A DNA stretch of 64,000 bases from Centipeda noxia ATCC 43541 (GCF_000160555.1 NZ_GG749280.1:299890-363889); one strand, 5' to 3'; numbered from the stretch's first letter, positions 18,427 through 29,093 are shown. The notes: generated by a model not told the origin, from the sequence alone. A program made the numbers and translations.

Positions 18427-19683
18427 CTATTTCATAAAGCCTTCGTAATGGCGCATAACGACCATAGATTCGATCTGCTTCATCGTCTGGAGCGCGACGC
18501 CTACGACGATGAGGAGAGCCGTACCGCCGAAATACACGCCTTGGATGTTCGTTGCGCTTGCTACAAGATTGGGCAGAACAGCAATGAATGCGAGGAAAAA
18601 TGCCCCCGCAAGCGTGATGCGCGTCAAGACATAGTCGAGATAATCTGCCGTTGCCTGTCCGGGTCTGAGCCCCGGGACAAAGCCGCCGTATTTCTTGAGA
18701 TTATCCGCCATATCCGGGATCTTCACTGTGACCGATGTATAGAAATAGGTGAAGAAAATGATCATAAACACATAGAGGGTGGTCTGGAGGGGTTTGCCCC
18801 ACTCGAGATACGCCGCTACGGTCTTGACCCACGGGATATCGATGAACTGTGCTACGGTGATCGGGAACATGAGCACCGACGATGCAAAGATGATCGGGAT
18901 AACGCCAGCCTGATTGACCTTGAACGGGATGTGACTCGAATGCCCGCTCGCCATGCGCCCGCCGACGACGCGCTTTGCATACGTAATCGGAACGCGGCGG
19001 AAGCCTGTCTCGATGTGGATGACAAAAACGATCATCGCAAGCGCAATGACGGCAAATGCAAATACGCTGAAGTAGCTGATCGTGCCTGCCTTCACATAGG
19101 CATAGATGGTGCCGATGTTCTTCGGCAAGGCCGCAACAATTCCGGCAAAGATGATGAGTGAGATCCCGTTGCCGACGCCGTTCGCCGTGATCTGCTCGCC
19201 CAGCCACATGAGAAAGACAGTTCCCGCCGTCAGGGTGATGGCGATGATGAGAATGTTCACCGGGTTCGGGTTGAGGATCGCGGTCTTGAGGCCGATGGAC
19301 ATGCCGATCGCCTGAAAGAACGCAAGCGCAACCGTAAGATACCGTGTGACCTTCGTCGTCTTTTTCTGCCCCTCTGCGCCCTCTTTCGACCATTGCTCAA
19401 GTGTCGGAACAACGACGTTGAGCAGCTGGATGATGATGGCCGCGTTGATGTAGGGCGTGATGCTCATTGCAAAGACGGAAAATTTACTGAACGCGCCGCC
19501 GGAGAAAAGATCCAGAAGACCGAACAGCGTCCCCTGTGCGAAGAGCTGTTCAATCGCTGTCGGATCCACGCCGGGCACGGGGATATGCGTCCCCATGCGG
19601 AATACGGCGAACATGATCAGTGTGAATACGATCTTTTGCCGCAGCTCGGGAATCTGGAAGATGTTTCCAAGGGCTTGGAGCAC
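18427..19683 (-). CDS. secY: Protein translocase subunit SecY
   Basis: A 418-residue channel subunit of the Sec translocon with ten hydrophobic helices. The plug region ([21 protein letters not shown]), the cytoplasmic loop with YAKRVVGGR, and [21 protein letters not shown] are conserved SecY landmarks; these cytoplasmic loops bind SecA and the ribosome. It begins 2 bases after rplO ends and is followed by adk. Confidence 0.98.
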   Translation of the reverse strand: MLQALGNIFQIPELRQKIVFTLIMFAVFRMGTHIPVPGVDPTAIEQLFAQGTLFGLLDLFSGGAFSKFSVFAMSITPYINAAIIIQLLNVVVPTLEQWSKEGAEGQKKTTKVTRYLTVALAFFQAIGMSIGLKTAILNPNPVNILIIAITLTAGTVFLMWLGEQITANGVGNGISLIIFAGIVAALPKNIGTIYAYVKAGTISYFSVFAFAVIALAMIVFVIHIETGFRRVPITYAKRVVGGRMASGHSSHIPFKVNQAGVIPIIFASSVLMFPITVAQFIDIPWVKTVAAYLEWGKPLQTTLYVFMIIFFTYFYTSVTVKIPDMADNLKKYGGFVPGLRPGQATADYLDYVLTRITLAGAFFLAFIAVLPNLVASATNIQGVYFGGTALLIVVGVALQTMKQIESMVVMRHYEGFMK

Positions 19684-19684
19684 C

Positions 19685-20128
19685 TTAGATCACCTCGACT
19701 TTGCCGCCTGCCGCTGCGATTTTCTCAGCCGCCGCATGGGTAAATCCCTGCGCACGGACGGTGAGGTTCTTTGCCGTGAGCTCGCCGTCACCGAGAATGC
19801 GGATGCCGTCACGGACATTCTTTAGGATGCCCGCCTCGATCAGCGCAACGGGATCTACCGTCGTGCCGTCCTCAAAGCAGTTCAGGCTGCCGACATTCAC
19901 CTCAGCAAAGGTCTTTGCCCAGACGTTCTTGAAGCCGCGCTTTGGGAGACGACGGTAGAGAGGCATCTGACCGCCCTCAAAGCCGCTGCGGACACCGCCG
20001 CCGGAGCGGGACTTCTGTCCCTTCATGCCGCGCGTCGAGGTCTTGCCCATGCCGGAGCCGATGCCGCGGCCGACGCGCTTGCGTGTCTTCTGCGAGCCAT
20101 CAGCCGGCTGTAATTCATGCAGTTTCAT
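19685..20128 (-). CDS. rplO: Ribosomal protein L15
   Basis: A 147-residue protein of the 50S core. [34 protein letters not shown] is the basic, glycine-rich N-terminal tail of L15, followed by [15 protein letters not shown]. The start at MKLHELQ is used because the extra upstream codons belong to the rpmD-rplO spacer and overlap the rpmD end. Confidence 0.96.
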   Translation of the reverse strand: MKLHELQPADGSQKTRKRVGRGIGSGMGKTSTRGMKGQKSRSGGGVRSGFEGGQMPLYRRLPKRGFKNVWAKTFAEVNVGSLNCFEDGTTVDPVALIEAGILKNVRDGIRILGDGELTAKNLTVRAQGFTHAAAEKIAAAGGKVEVI

Positions 20129-20147
20129 AGATTCTTGCCTCCCCTCT

Positions 20148-20333
20148 TCAGTCTGCAATCTCTTCCACCGTAATGAGGTGGGAGACCTTGTGAAGCTGTC
20201 CGCGCACGGCGGGCGTGTCGGGAAGCTCGGTAACGGAGTTGCGCTTGCGCAGTCCGAGGGATTTCACAGTCTTGCGCTGCGTCTCAGGACGACCGATCAA
20301 GCTGCGTGTCAGCGTTACTCTGACTTTTGCCAT
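20148..20333 (-). CDS. rpmD: Ribosomal protein L30
   Basis: A 61-residue 50S protein. [20 protein letters not shown] and [29 protein letters not shown] are the standard L30 pattern. Lies between rpsE and rplO, the normal spc order. Confidence 0.97.
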   Translation of the reverse strand: MAKVRVTLTRSLIGRPETQRKTVKSLGLRKRNSVTELPDTPAVRGQLHKVSHLITVEEIAD

Positions 20334-20348
20334 GTTCGTTCCTCCTTA

Positions 20349-20855
20349 TCAGCCAAAAATCTCACGCACGGTCTTGCCGCGGAGAGCTGCAACATCGGCA
20401 GGGTTCTTGAGGCCGATGAGGCCTTCCATCGTCGCACGAACCATGTTGTTCGGGTTGGACGAACCAAGCGACTTCGTGAGGATGTCACGTACGCCTGCGA
20501 GCTCGAGCACTGCACGCGCCGGGCCGCCGGCGATGACGCCGGTACCTTTGGCGGCGGGCTTTAAGAGCACGCGGCCGGCACCGAAGATGCCCGTGATCTC
20601 ATGCGGGATCGTGCGCTCTTCGCGCAGCGGAACCTCGATGAGGCTCTTCTTCGCATCCTCGACGCCCTTGCGGATCGCCTCGGGAACCTCAGCAGCCTTG
20701 CCCATGCCAAAGCCGACCTTGCCCTTCTTGTTGCCGACGACAACAAGCGCACTGAAGGAAGAGCGTCGGCCGCCCTTTACAACCTTCGATACGCGGTTGA
20801 TGAATACGACACGCTCCTCAAACTCCGGCGTCTCGTTTTCGTTATGTCTAGCCAT
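20349..20855 (-). CDS. rpsE: Ribosomal protein S5
   Basis: A 168-residue 30S protein important for decoding accuracy. The N-terminal double-stranded RNA-binding-like domain has [19 protein letters not shown] and [20 protein letters not shown]; the C-terminal domain has [26 protein letters not shown]. Lies between rplR and rpmD. Confidence 0.98.
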   Translation of the reverse strand: MARHNENETPEFEERVVFINRVSKVVKGGRRSSFSALVVVGNKKGKVGFGMGKAAEVPEAIRKGVEDAKKSLIEVPLREERTIPHEITGIFGAGRVLLKPAAKGTGVIAGGPARAVLELAGVRDILTKSLGSSNPNNMVRATMEGLIGLKNPADVAALRGKTVREIFG

Positions 20856-20867
20856 GCTTTCCCTCCT

Positions 20868-21227
20868 TTAGAATTTCAGACCGGCCTCGCGTGCTGCCTC
20901 AGCGAGAGCAGCGACGCGGCCATGATAGATGTAGCCGCCGCGGTCAAAGACGACCTCGGTGATGCCCTTTTCAAGAGCCTTCTTCGCAACAGCGGTGCCG
21001 ATGGCCTTTGCGGCCTCAACATTGCCGCCGTACTGCGAGAAGTCCTTATCCTTAGAGCTGGCGGAGACGAGCGTCACGCCCTTTTCATCGTCAATGATCT
21101 GTGCGTAGATGTTCTTGAGACTGCGGAACACATTGAGACGCGGACGGGCCGCAGTGCCTGCAATGTGGTTGCGCACGCGCAGATGGCGCTTTTGACGCGC
21201 CTTATTCTTATCCTGCTTGATAAGCAC
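20868..21227 (-). CDS. rplR: Ribosomal protein L18
   Basis: A 119-residue 5S rRNA-binding protein. [34 protein letters not shown] and the C-terminal [26 protein letters not shown] are diagnostic. The start codon is GTG with GGAGAGGAG upstream. Confidence 0.97.
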   Translation of the reverse strand: MLIKQDKNKARQKRHLRVRNHIAGTAARPRLNVFRSLKNIYAQIIDDEKGVTLVSASSKDKDFSQYGGNVEAAKAIGTAVAKKALEKGITEVVFDRGGYIYHGRVAALAEAAREAGLKF

Positions 21228-21248
21228 AGTGTGTCACTCCTCTCCTTC

Positions 21249-21800
21249 TTATTTCTTGCCCTTCGCGCCGGCTTTGCCTTCCTTGCGGCGGACATGCTCT
21301 CCGGCGTACTTGATGCCCTTGCCCTTATACGGCTCCGGCTCACGATGCGCGCGAATCTCAGCTGCAGTCTGACCGACGGTTTCCTTATTGATGCCGGAAA
21401 TCGTGATGACCGTAGCAGAGGGACACTCGAACGTGATGCCTGCGGGCGGCTCAATGACAACGGGATGCGAGAAGCCGAGCGAGAGGTTCAAATTCTTGCC
21501 CTGCTTTGCCGCGCGATAGCCGACGCCGCTGATCTCAAGGGTCTTCATAAAGCCCTCCGATACGCCGACCACCATGTTGTTGATGAGCGCACGGGAGAGG
21601 CCGTGGAGCGACCTGTGCATTTTATCGTCCGAAGGACGCGTGACTGTTACGACGCCGTCCTCGACGGTTATTTTCATATCCGGATGGATTTCACGCGAAA
21701 GTTCGCCCTTCGGGCCCTTCACTTTCACGAGGTTATTCGCACCGACCGTGACGGTAACGCCAGACGGAATGTGAATCGGTGCTCTTCCAATTCTTGACAT
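21249..21800 (-). CDS. rplF: Ribosomal protein L6
   Basis: A 183-residue protein near the factor-binding site of the 50S subunit. [17 protein letters not shown] opens the first L6 domain; the second has [26 protein letters not shown] and the C-terminal [22 protein letters not shown]. The start at MSRIGR is used because codons further upstream lie in the end of rpsH. A short basic GAKGKK tail is extra. Confidence 0.97.
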   Translation of the reverse strand: MSRIGRAPIHIPSGVTVTVGANNLVKVKGPKGELSREIHPDMKITVEDGVVTVTRPSDDKMHRSLHGLSRALINNMVVGVSEGFMKTLEISGVGYRAAKQGKNLNLSLGFSHPVVIEPPAGITFECPSATVITISGINKETVGQTAAEIRAHREPEPYKGKGIKYAGEHVRRKEGKAGAKGKK

Positions 21801-21822
21801 TGTTACACCTCCTGCCTGTGCA

Positions 21823-22221
21823 TTACCATACGAATGCGAGAACTTCGCCGCCGAGGCCGGCTTTCCTTGCATCCTTGTCGCTCATGATCCCCTTTGAAGT
21901 GGAGATCACGGAGATGCCGAGGCCGCCGTAGACGCGCGGGAGCGCATCGTGCTTTGCGTACTGACGAAGTCCGGGCTTGGAAACGCGCTTCAGGCCGGAG
22001 ATGACGTGTTCACGCTTTGCTCCATACTTCAGCGTGACGGTGAGGACGCCCTGCTTGCCGTCCTCCTGGAAGGTGTAGTCCTTGATGAAGCCTTCCTTTT
22101 TCAAGACCTCGGCAATTGCCGTCTTGACCTTTGACCCGGGGATCGCCACGCTCTCGTGGTAGACCGAGTTCGCGTTGCGGATGCGGGTCAGCATATCTGC
22201 GATAGGATCAGTCATTGCCAT
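21823..22221 (-). CDS. rpsH: Ribosomal protein S8
   Basis: A 132-residue 16S rRNA-binding protein that can also repress the spc operon in Escherichia coli. [16 protein letters not shown] and [33 protein letters not shown] are diagnostic. The start MAMTDPI has AAGGAGG 10 bases upstream; the next ATG two codons later is possible but less well spaced. Confidence 0.97.
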   Translation of the reverse strand: MAMTDPIADMLTRIRNANSVYHESVAIPGSKVKTAIAEVLKKEGFIKDYTFQEDGKQGVLTVTLKYGAKREHVISGLKRVSKPGLRQYAKHDALPRVYGGLGISVISTSKGIMSDKDARKAGLGGEVLAFVW

Positions 22222-22247
22222 GAATCGATATCCTCCTTATATCAGTA

Positions 22248-22433
22248 TTACCAGCTTGCCTTCGTTACGCCAGGGATGGCGCCCTTGTAACTCTGCTCAC
22301 GGAAGCAGATACGGCACATGTCAAATTTGCGGATATAGCCGTGCGGACGTCCGCAGATTTTGCAGCGGTTATATTTGCGCGTCGAGAATTTGGGCTCTTT
22401 GCTCCACTTCTCAATCATTGCCTTCTTTGCCAC
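22248..22433 (-). CDS. rpsN: Ribosomal protein S14, zinc type
   Basis: A 61-residue 30S protein of the short, zinc-binding class. Two CXXC pairs are present, CKIC and CRIC, in [20 protein letters not shown]. This form is typical of Firmicutes and is needed with S3 and S10 for head assembly. Lies between rplE and rpsH. Confidence 0.97.
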   Translation of the reverse strand: MAKKAMIEKWSKEPKFSTRKYNRCKICGRPHGYIRKFDMCRICFREQSYKGAIPGVTKASW

Positions 22434-22452
22434 AGTTGTTCCTCCTTGTCCG

Positions 22453-22992
22453 TTACGCGCGGAACGGCATACCCATAAGACGCAGGAGCTCTTTTGCCTC
22501 CTCGTCCGTATGCGCGCTCGTAACGATGACGATGTTCATGCCGCGGATCTTGTCGATCTTATCGTAATCAATTTCGGGGAAAATGAGCTGTTCGCGCAGC
22601 CCCACGGCGTAATTGCCGCGGCCGTCGAACGCCTTCTCGCTGACCCCGCGAAAATCGCGGACGCGCGGAAGTGCGACATTCATGAATTTATCGAGGAACT
22701 GATACATGCGCGTGCCGCGCAGGGTAACCTTGCAGCCGATCGGCATGCCCTCGCGGAGCTTCCACGCAGCGAGCGATTTCTTCGCGCGCGTGAGCTGGGG
22801 CTTCTGTCCGGAGATGGCAGTGAGATCCGTCACGGCGGCGTCAAGTGCCTTCGGGTTGCCGACGGCCTCGCCGACGCCCATGTTGATGATGACCTTCTCT
22901 ACCTTCGGGAGCTGCATGACGTTCTTATAGCCGAACTTTTCCGTAAGGGCAGGAGCAACTTCCTTCTGATACTTTTCCTTGAGTCTTTCCAC
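22453..22992 (-). CDS. rplE: Ribosomal protein L5
   Basis: A 179-residue 5S rRNA-binding protein in the central protuberance. [32 protein letters not shown] and [20 protein letters not shown] are diagnostic. The start is a GTG (VERLKEKYQ) preceded by AAAGGAGG; the reading frame stays open far upstream but that part overlaps rplX and reads as nonsense. Confidence 0.96.
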   Translation of the reverse strand: MERLKEKYQKEVAPALTEKFGYKNVMQLPKVEKVIINMGVGEAVGNPKALDAAVTDLTAISGQKPQLTRAKKSLAAWKLREGMPIGCKVTLRGTRMYQFLDKFMNVALPRVRDFRGVSEKAFDGRGNYAVGLREQLIFPEIDYDKIDKIRGMNIVIVTSAHTDEEAKELLRLMGMPFRA

Positions 22993-23020
22993 TTTGCGTA
23001 TTCCTCCTTTCCGCTGAAGA

Positions 23021-23347
23021 TTACTGCTCGATGGGCTCGCCGCACTTCTTGCAGGCGCGCACCTTGCGCTCGCCGACGATGCGGTGCGCAACGCGCGTTG
23101 CCTTGCCGCATGCGGGGCAGACCAGCTGCACCTTGCTTGCAAACAGCGGTGCTTCCTTCGTGATAATACCGCCCTGCGGTGCACTCTGGCTGGGCTTCGT
23201 GTGACGCTTCACCTTGTTGACGCCCTCAACGATGACTTTGCCCTTCTTCGGCTGCGCCTCGATGACCTTGCCCTGCTTTCCCTTATCCTTACCGGAAAGA
23301 ACGACGACGGTATCGCCCTTCTTGACGTTCAGTTTTGCCAGCGACAA
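23021..23347 (-). CDS. rplX: Ribosomal protein L24
   Basis: A 108-residue assembly-initiator protein of the 50S subunit. The KOW motif is [37 protein letters not shown] follows. The C-terminal third carries CPACGK and CKKCGE, a likely zinc ribbon found in a subset of L24 proteins. Between rplN and rplE. Confidence 0.97.
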   Translation of the reverse strand: MSLAKLNVKKGDTVVVLSGKDKGKQGKVIEAQPKKGKVIVEGVNKVKRHTKPSQSAPQGGIITKEAPLFASKVQLVCPACGKATRVAHRIVGERKVRACKKCGEPIEQ

Positions 23348-23362
23348 AATAACACCTCCTCC

Positions 23363-23731
23363 TTAAAGAACTTCGGGAGCGAGCGAGACGATCTTCATAA
23401 AATCCTTCTCGCGCAGCTCGCGTGCAACAGGTCCGAAAATACGCGTTCCGCGCGGGGTGTGATCGTCCTTGATGAGGACAGCTGCGTTCTCGTCGAAACG
23501 GATGTAAGAACCGTCCGGACGGCGCAGGCCCTTGACGCTGCGGACGACGACGGCCTTGACAACATCGCCCTTCTTCACCGTGCCGCCCGGCGCTGCCGCC
23601 TTGACGGAGGCGACGATAACATCGCCGATGTTGGCATACTTGCGGTACGAGCCGCCCAGTACGCGAATGCAGAGGATTTCCTTCGCTCCTGTGTTATCGC
23701 CGACATTCAGGATTGTTTCCTGCTGTATCAT
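23363..23731 (-). CDS. rplN: Ribosomal protein L14
   Basis: A 122-residue 50S protein at the subunit interface. [42 protein letters not shown] and [23 protein letters not shown] are the standard segments. Between rpsQ and rplX. Confidence 0.98.
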   Translation of the reverse strand: MIQQETILNVGDNTGAKEILCIRVLGGSYRKYANIGDVIVASVKAAAPGGTVKKGDVVKAVVVRSVKGLRRPDGSYIRFDENAAVLIKDDHTPRGTRIFGPVARELREKDFMKIVSLAPEVL

Positions 23732-23746
23732 TGATCCATTTCCTCC

Positions 23747-24004
23747 TTACTTTGCGCGCTCGACGATCTCGACCACGCGCCAGCGCTTCGTCTTGGAGAG
23801 CGGACGCGTCTCCATGATGGATACGCGGTCGCCGACATGCGCGTCGTTCTTCTCGTCATGCGCGTGGAACTTTACCGTCTTCTTGACCGGCTTCTTATAC
23901 ATTTTATGCTGCTCGAGCTCCTCGACAGCCACGACAACGGTCTTTTCCATCTTGTCGGATACGACCTTGCCGACTCTCACTTTGCGTACGTTTCTATCGC
24001 TCAT
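23747..24004 (-). CDS. rpsQ: Ribosomal protein S17
   Basis: An 85-residue OB-fold 30S protein. [21 protein letters not shown] and [43 protein letters not shown] are diagnostic. The start is the ATG at MSDRNVRK, preceded by AAGGAGG. Unlike its neighbours it is separated from rpmC by about 170 bases, which hold a repeat element. Confidence 0.97.
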   Translation of the reverse strand: MSDRNVRKVRVGKVVSDKMEKTVVVAVEELEQHKMYKKPVKKTVKFHAHDEKNDAHVGDRVSIMETRPLSKTKRWRVVEIVERAK

Positions 24005-24044
24005 GTGTGTATGAGCCTCCTTCCTGCGTATCATCCCGCCTTCT

Positions 24045-24140
24045 TCTTTTCCGGCCTCTCTGCGTCAACAAATCTCTGCAGAGCCGCACTCTGCGTTCGG
24101 ATTGTTTCCTTGACAGGACGAAAAATCTGTGTGAATCCGG
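24045..24140 (+). repeat. Intergenic repeat element, copy A (rpsQ-rpmC)
   Basis: About 96 bases that align by eye at roughly 70% identity with the segment at 26207-26304 in the opposite orientation. Shared blocks on the plus strand of this copy are TCTTTTCCG, CTGCG, CAAATC, then CCTTGACAG, ACGAAAAAT and a final AATC. A small stem (GCAGAG / CTCTGC) in the middle is replaced by a different stem at the same place in copy B. Here the element is antisense to the operon. The complementary strand can be read as a short peptide containing QIFRPVKETIRTQ. Confidence 0.55.
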
Positions 24141-24173
24141 CAGGGCTCTTTCACCAGTTGTTATAACTGAGAC

Positions 24174-24365
24174 TTAGGCGTTTGCCTGCTCGCGCTGAAT
24201 GGTCTTGATGCGGGCAATCGTCTTCTTTACGTCCTTGATACGCATCGGGTTATCGAGCTGTCCGGTGGCGTGCTGAAAACGGAGGCCAAAGAGCTCTTCC
24301 TTGAGCGACGCAAGTTTTTCCGTGAGCTCGTCGGCGCTCAGGCCGCGGATCTCATCAACCTTCAT
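24174..24365 (-). CDS. rpmC: Ribosomal protein L29
   Basis: A 63-residue helical hairpin near the tunnel exit. [43 protein letters not shown] is diagnostic. It overlaps the end of rplP by 11 bases. Confidence 0.97.
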   Translation of the reverse strand: MKVDEIRGLSADELTEKLASLKEELFGLRFQHATGQLDNPMRIKDVKKTIARIKTIQREQANA

Positions 24366-24792
24366 TCACTTCACCGCCCTCTACTTCTTCGCGTACGACG
24401 AACTTCGTCTTGATCGGGAGCTTGTGCCCCGCGAGACGCATCGCCTCTGCTGCAACGTCGCGCGCCACGCCGTCCATCTCAAAGAGGACGCGGCCCGGCT
24501 TTACGACAGCGACCCAGTACTCGGGCGAGCCCTTGCCGGAACCCATGCGGGTCTCCGCCGGCTTCGCCGTAACCGGCTTATCCGGGAAAATCTTGATCCA
24601 GACCTTGCCGCCGCGCTTGATGTAACGCGTCATCGCGATACGCGCAGCCTCGATCTGGCGGTTTGTAATCCATGCCGGCTCCAGAGCGACGAGACCGTAC
24701 TGGCCATGGCTGACCGTGTTGCCGCGCTGTGCCTTGCCCTTCATGCGTCCGCGGAACTGCTTGCGGTACTTTACGCGCTTTGGGAGTAACAT
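24355..24792 (-). CDS. rplP: Ribosomal protein L16
   Basis: A 145-residue protein lining the A-site tRNA path of the 50S subunit. [40 protein letters not shown], and [20 protein letters not shown] are diagnostic. Its start overlaps the rpsC stop (TAATG). Confidence 0.98.
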   Translation of the reverse strand: MLLPKRVKYRKQFRGRMKGKAQRGNTVSHGQYGLVALEPAWITNRQIEAARIAMTRYIKRGGKVWIKIFPDKPVTAKPAETRMGSGKGSPEYWVAVVKPGRVLFEMDGVARDVAAEAMRLAGHKLPIKTKFVVREEVEGGEVNEG

Positions 24793-25463
24793 TACGCCTC
24801 GCTCCTTTCCTTACCGTTTCTTGACTGCTGCTTCTTGTCGTGGAGCACCTCGCCCTTGAAGATCCAGACTTTGATGCCGATACGGCCGTAGGTCGTGTGT
24901 GCCTCAGCTGTGCCGTAGTCGATGTCTGCACGCAGTGTGTGCAGAGGAATGCTTCCCTCGCGGTAGGACTCGCGGCGTGCGATTTCCGCACCGCCGAGAC
25001 GACCGCTGACGGCGATCTTAATGCCCTTTGCACCGAGACGCATCGTGCGTCCGACCGCCTGCTTCATCGCACGGCGGAATGCGATGCGGCGCTCAAGCTG
25101 TGCCGCAATGTTCTCTGCGACGAGCGTCGCGTCGAGGTCCGGCTGCTTGATCTCTGCAATATTGATGTCAACGCGCTTATCCGTGAGGTTCTTGAGTCCC
25201 TCTTTGATCTGCTCGATGCCCGAGCCGCCGCGTCCGATGACCATACCCGGCTTTGCCGTATGGATCGTGAGCTTCAGGCGGTTCTTGCTGCGCTCCGTCT
25301 CCACGCGGGGAACACCTGCGGTCTGGAGGCTCTTCTTGAGGTAATCGCGAATTTTGATGTCCTCATGCAGATTCTGCGCGAAGTCTTTGTCTGCGTACCA
25401 GCGGGCATCCCAATCCTTGACGATGCCAAGGCGAATGCCATGGGGATTTACTTTCTGACCCAA
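24792..25463 (-). CDS. rpsC: Ribosomal protein S3
   Basis: A 223-residue mRNA-entry protein of the 30S subunit. The KH domain has [18 protein letters not shown]; the C-terminal domain has [31 protein letters not shown]. The C-terminal tail is basic. Between rplV and rplP. Confidence 0.98.
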   Translation of the reverse strand: MGQKVNPHGIRLGIVKDWDARWYADKDFAQNLHEDIKIRDYLKKSLQTAGVPRVETERSKNRLKLTIHTAKPGMVIGRGGSGIEQIKEGLKNLTDKRVDINIAEIKQPDLDATLVAENIAAQLERRIAFRRAMKQAVGRTMRLGAKGIKIAVSGRLGGAEIARRESYREGSIPLHTLRADIDYGTAEAHTTYGRIGIKVWIFKGEVLHDKKQQSRNGKERSEA

Positions 25464-25479
25464 ACTGTTTCCCTCCCTA

Positions 25480-25818
25480 TTACTTTTCGTTTACGGCAAC
25501 CGTGATATGGGACGTGTGCTTCAAAATCTTGAACGCCTGCCCGCGCGAACGCGGATGAATGCGCTTCAAGGTCGGTCCCTGGTCAACGAAAGCTGAGGAA
25601 ATGAACAGTCGGTCCACATCCATGTCGAAGTTGTTCTCCGCGTTTGCAACAGCAGAGCGGAGCACCTTCTCCACGGCATCCGCGCCGATCTTCGGCGTGA
25701 ACTTCAGGATTGCAAGAGCGTCAGCAACGCTCTTGCCGCGCACGAGGTTCATAACAATGCGAACCTTGCGCGGTGCGATACGGATGTATTTGGCGGTAGC
25801 CTTTACTTCCTGTGCCAC
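25480..25818 (-). CDS. rplV: Ribosomal protein L22
   Basis: A 112-residue protein whose hairpin lines the exit tunnel. [34 protein letters not shown] and the hairpin and tail region [25 protein letters not shown] are standard. Between rpsS and rpsC. Confidence 0.98.
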   Translation of the reverse strand: MAQEVKATAKYIRIAPRKVRIVMNLVRGKSVADALAILKFTPKIGADAVEKVLRSAVANAENNFDMDVDRLFISSAFVDQGPTLKRIHPRSRGQAFKILKHTSHITVAVNEK

Positions 25819-25836
25819 GAATCGTCCTCCTCTCTA

Positions 25837-26118
25837 TCAGCGCAGCGAGGTCTTGCGCTCTTCGCCTGCGTGACCTTTGAATGTACGTGTCGGCGCAAAT
25901 TCGCCGAGTTTATGTCCGACCATGTCCTCCGTCACGTAGACAGGAACATGCTTGCGTCCGTCATGGACAGCGATCGTATGTCCAACGAAATCCGGGAAGA
26001 TCGTGGAGCTGCGCGACCATGTGCGCACAACCTTCTTCTCGTTCTTCTCGTTGAGCGCCTCGATCTTCTTCATCAGGCTCTCTGCGACGAAGGGCCCTTT
26101 CTTAATCGATCTTGACAA
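25837..26118 (-). CDS. rpsS: Ribosomal protein S19
   Basis: A 93-residue 30S head protein. [20 protein letters not shown] and [30 protein letters not shown] are diagnostic. The start is placed at a TTG, the codon before SRSIKKGP, because AAAGGAGG precedes it by 7 bases and the length then matches the family; the frame stays open upstream without a better start. The 221 bases before it, up to rplB, are unusual for this operon and contain a repeat element. Confidence 0.92.
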   Translation of the reverse strand: MSRSIKKGPFVAESLMKKIEALNEKNEKKVVRTWSRSSTIFPDFVGHTIAVHDGRKHVPVYVTEDMVGHKLGEFAPTRTFKGHAGEERKTSLR

Positions 26119-26206
26119 AGTTTTTCCTCCTTTCGCCGGACTGTAATCAATCCGACGAGGTTCTATCTGCAAGTTACGATGCTATACCGCTTTCTTGGGC
26201 GGTGCT

Positions 26207-26304
26207 CAGATTGGAGCAAATTTTTCGTTCTGTCAAGGCAGCAAACCGGACGCATAGATTATGCTATGTGGAGGATTTGCTGTCCGCAGGCAGGGCGGAA
26301 AAGA
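26207..26304 (-). repeat. Intergenic repeat element, copy B (rplB-rpsS)
   Basis: About 98 bases homologous to the element at 24045-24140 but in the operon's sense orientation. It keeps TCTTTTCCG, CTGCG, CAAATC, CCTTGACAG, ACGAAAAAT and AATC, and has a CATAG / CTATG stem where the other copy has a different one. The plus strand here can be read as a peptide containing EQIFRSVKAANRTH, like the one in copy A. It could be a mobile-element remnant or a structured RNA; it does not resemble a known leader. Confidence 0.55.
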
Positions 26305-26339
26305 TGCCCAAGATGGGTGCCGCCCTCATGAGCCGTTAA

Positions 26340-27167
26340 TTACTTACGGCGGTGAACAATCAGACGATTCGACGCCTTCTTCTTGCGGCGCGTCTTCTTG
26401 CCCATCGCAATCTTGCCCCACTTCGTCATCGGGCTCTTGCGTCCGACCGGCGAACGGCCCTCGCCGCCGCCGTGCGGATGGTCATTCGGGTTCATCGCAA
26501 TACCGCGCGTCTCCGGACGGCGTCCGAGCCAGCGGCTGCGGCCCGCCTTGCCGATGGTGATGTTCTCATGTTCGAGGTTCCCGACCTCGCCGATCGTTGC
26601 ACGACAGTTGATGTGCACACGGCGGATCTCACCGGACGGCAGACGCAGAAGCGCGTAGTCGCCTTCCTTCGCCATGAGCTGTGCCGATGTGCCCGCACTG
26701 CGTGCCAGCTGCGCGCCCTTGCCGATCTTGAGCTCTATGGCATGAATAACCGTACCGAGCGGGATATTCTTGAGCGGAAGCGTGTTCCCCGGCTTGATGT
26801 CAGCCTCGGCACCCGACTCCACAACATCGCCGACCTTGAGGCCGTTCGGTGCGAGGATGTAGCGCTTCTCGCCGTCTGCGTAGTTCAGCAGCGCGATGCG
26901 CGCACTGCGGTTCGGATCGTATTCGATCGTCGCGACACGGGCCGGAATTCCGTCCTTCGTGCGCTTAAAGTCAATGATGCGGTAGAGCCGCTTGTGTCCG
27001 CCGCCGCGATGGCGCACGGTCAGTTTGCCCTGCTGGTTGCGTCCGCCCGTCTTTGTCAGGCGGACGGTGAGGGACTTCTCCGGCTTATCTGTCGTGATCT
27101 CATCGAAGGAAGAGACCGTCATGAAGCGTCTGCCGGCAGAATACGGCTTAAAACTCTTTACTGCCAC
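26340..27167 (-). CDS. rplB: Ribosomal protein L2
   Basis: A 275-residue protein essential for peptidyl-transferase-centre assembly. [48 protein letters not shown] and the C-terminal [25 protein letters not shown], with its conserved histidine, are present. Confidence 0.98.
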   Translation of the reverse strand: MAVKSFKPYSAGRRFMTVSSFDEITTDKPEKSLTVRLTKTGGRNQQGKLTVRHRGGGHKRLYRIIDFKRTKDGIPARVATIEYDPNRSARIALLNYADGEKRYILAPNGLKVGDVVESGAEADIKPGNTLPLKNIPLGTVIHAIELKIGKGAQLARSAGTSAQLMAKEGDYALLRLPSGEIRRVHINCRATIGEVGNLEHENITIGKAGRSRWLGRRPETRGIAMNPNDHPHGGGEGRSPVGRKSPMTKWGKIAMGKKTRRKKKASNRLIVHRRK

Positions 27168-27187
27168 GTTCGTACCTCCCTTTCGTC

Positions 27188-27469
27188 TCAGCCTTCAAAG
27201 AACTCGATGGTCTCGCCCGGAGCGAGTTTCACGATGGCCTTCTTGTAGTCGGGGCGCTTGCCCTGCGTACGGCCCATGCGCTTTTTCTTGCCGAGGACGT
27301 TGACCGTATTGACCTTTGCGACCTTCACCTTGAAAATCTCAGAGACCGCCTTGGCAATCTCGATTTTATTGGCAGCCTTCGCAACGACGAAGACGTATTT
27401 GCCCTCAGCCATGAGCTGCGTCGTCCGCTCGGTGATGAGCGGGCGAACGAGAATATCACGTGCTTCCAT
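27188..27469 (-). CDS. rplW: Ribosomal protein L23
   Basis: A 93-residue tunnel-exit protein that docks SRP and trigger factor. [45 protein letters not shown] and [20 protein letters not shown] are typical. The start overlaps the rplD stop (TAATG). Confidence 0.97.
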   Translation of the reverse strand: MEARDILVRPLITERTTQLMAEGKYVFVVAKAANKIEIAKAVSEIFKVKVAKVNTVNVLGKKKRMGRTQGKRPDYKKAIVKLAPGETIEFFEG

Positions 27470-28092
27470 TATGCGAATACCTCCTCGATACGGGTGATGG
27501 CATCCTTCGTAATGAAGAGCTTGTCGTGATGGAGAATGTCAAAGACATTGATTCCACTTGCCGTGATGGCTTTTACACCCGGAATATTGCTGGTGGAGCG
27601 CTCTACGTTCACAGCTTCGTCCGCCGTGATGAAGAGGCTCTTTGCATTCACGCCGAAATCGCTCAGGAGCTTGACTGCTGCCTTCGTCTTCGGTGCATCA
27701 AAGTCAAGCTGATCGAGGACGATGAAATCGCCCGTACGGACCTTGTCCGAAAGCGCACACTTGAGTGCGAGACGGCGCTGCTTGCGCGGCATCGTAAATC
27801 CGTATTTGCGCGGATGCGGTCCAAAGACCGTGCCGCCGCCGACCCACAGCGGGCTGCGCGTCGAACCTGCGCGGGCACGGCCCGTGCCCTTCTGACGCCA
27901 AGGCTTGCGTCCGCCGCCGCGCACGAGGCCGCGCGTCTTCGTGGAATGCGTGCCGAGGCGCTGCGATGCGAGCTGGAGGACAACCGCCTGATGAAGGAGG
28001 CCGGCATTCATTTCGACATTGAAAAATTCGTCGTTCAGGCTGATTTCGCCAACCTGGTTGTGCGACATATCATATACTGCTACATTCGCCAT
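27469..28092 (-). CDS. rplD: Ribosomal protein L4
   Basis: A 207-residue tunnel protein. The extended loop has [41 protein letters not shown], diagnostic for L4. In Escherichia coli, L4 represses the S10 operon; whether it does so here is not visible. Confidence 0.97.
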   Translation of the reverse strand: MANVAVYDMSHNQVGEISLNDEFFNVEMNAGLLHQAVVLQLASQRLGTHSTKTRGLVRGGGRKPWRQKGTGRARAGSTRSPLWVGGGTVFGPHPRKYGFTMPRKQRRLALKCALSDKVRTGDFIVLDQLDFDAPKTKAAVKLLSDFGVNAKSLFITADEAVNVERSTSNIPGVKAITASGINVFDILHHDKLFITKDAITRIEEVFA

Positions 28093-28110
28093 GCTGCGAT
28101 TCCCCCTTCC

Positions 28111-28764
28111 TTATTCTTTCGCTGCCTTTGCAGGCTTTACGGTATCTTTAATGACGACAAATCCCTTCTTCGGGCCCGGAATCGCGCCCTTGATGAGGAT
28201 GAGGTTGCGGTCGGCGTCTACACGGACCACCGTCAGCCGCTGGACTGTGACACGCTCGCCGCCCATGCGTCCCGGGAGCTTCTTGCCCTTGAGGACACGT
28301 CCGCCGGGACCGGAGATCATTGCACCCGTCGAGCCCGGCTCGCGGTGCGACTTCGAACCGTGGCCCATGGGACCGCGTGCAAAGTTGTGGCGCTTGATTC
28401 CGCCGGCAAAGCCTTTGCCCTTGGACGTTCCGACCACATCGACGAGATCGCCCGCAGCAAAGATGTCTACGCCGATCGTATCGCCTACATTATATTCCGA
28501 AGGAGCCGAGAGGCGCATTTCACGAATGAAGCGCACTGCCTTGACGCCCGCCTTCTCAAAGTGTCCCTTGAGCGGCTTGTTGACGTTCTTCTCCTTTACC
28601 TCGCCGAACCCGATCTGCACAGCATTGTAGCCGTCCGTCTCGTCGGTCTTGTTCTGCAGCACAAAGTTGTTGCCGGACTCAACGACCGTCACGGGAACGA
28701 CGCGGCCTTCCTCTGTGAAGATCTGGGTCATGCCCAGTTTTCTTCCTAAAATAGCCTTAGCCAA
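28111..28764 (-). CDS. rplC: Ribosomal protein L3
   Basis: A 217-residue 50S protein near the peptidyl-transferase centre. [25 protein letters not shown] and the loop [18 protein letters not shown] are diagnostic. The start is taken as the TTG at LAKAILGR, 8 bases after AGGAGG; an in-frame GTG three codons earlier abuts that site and is unlikely. Confidence 0.93.
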   Translation of the reverse strand: MAKAILGRKLGMTQIFTEEGRVVPVTVVESGNNFVLQNKTDETDGYNAVQIGFGEVKEKNVNKPLKGHFEKAGVKAVRFIREMRLSAPSEYNVGDTIGVDIFAAGDLVDVVGTSKGKGFAGGIKRHNFARGPMGHGSKSHREPGSTGAMISGPGGRVLKGKKLPGRMGGERVTVQRLTVVRVDADRNLILIKGAIPGPKKGFVVIKDTVKPAKAAKE

Positions 28765-28781
28765 GGCTTCCACCTCCTATT

Positions 28782-29093
28782 TTAGAGCTTAATCTCGATG
28801 TCAACGCCGGCAGGCAGATCGAGACGCATGAGCGAATCGACCGTCTTGTTCGTCGGCTGCAGGATGTCGATGAGACGCTTGTGCGTGCGCATCTCAAACT
28901 GCTCGCGCGAATCCTTGTTGACGTGCGGAGAACGGAGAATCGTGTAGACATTCTTCTCCGTCGGAAGTGGAATGGGCCCGGAGACCATTGCGCCCGTCTT
29001 CTTCGCCGTGTCGACGATCTTCGCCGCACTCTGGTCGAGAGCCTTGTGGTCATAGGCCTTCAAACGAATTCTGATTTTCTGCTGTTTCGCCAA
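28782..29093 (-). CDS. rpsJ: Ribosomal protein S10
   Basis: A 102-residue 30S head protein, also NusE of the antitermination complex. [57 protein letters not shown] and the C-terminal VDIEIKL are diagnostic. The start is a TTG with AGGAGG upstream; the upstream open frame is leader sequence. First gene of the S10 cluster, 262 bases after tuf. Confidence 0.93.
   Translation of the reverse strand: MAKQQKIRIRLKAYDHKALDQSAAKIVDTAKKTGAMVSGPIPLPTEKNVYTILRSPHVNKDSREQFEMRTHKRLIDILQPTNKTVDSLMRLDLPAGVDIEIKL

Noticed and set aside
26160-26260. TTGACA in repeat copy B as an internal promoter for rpsS
   Set aside because: The base run at the -10 distance (CAATCT) is poor, and the same TTGACA is conserved in copy A facing against the operon.
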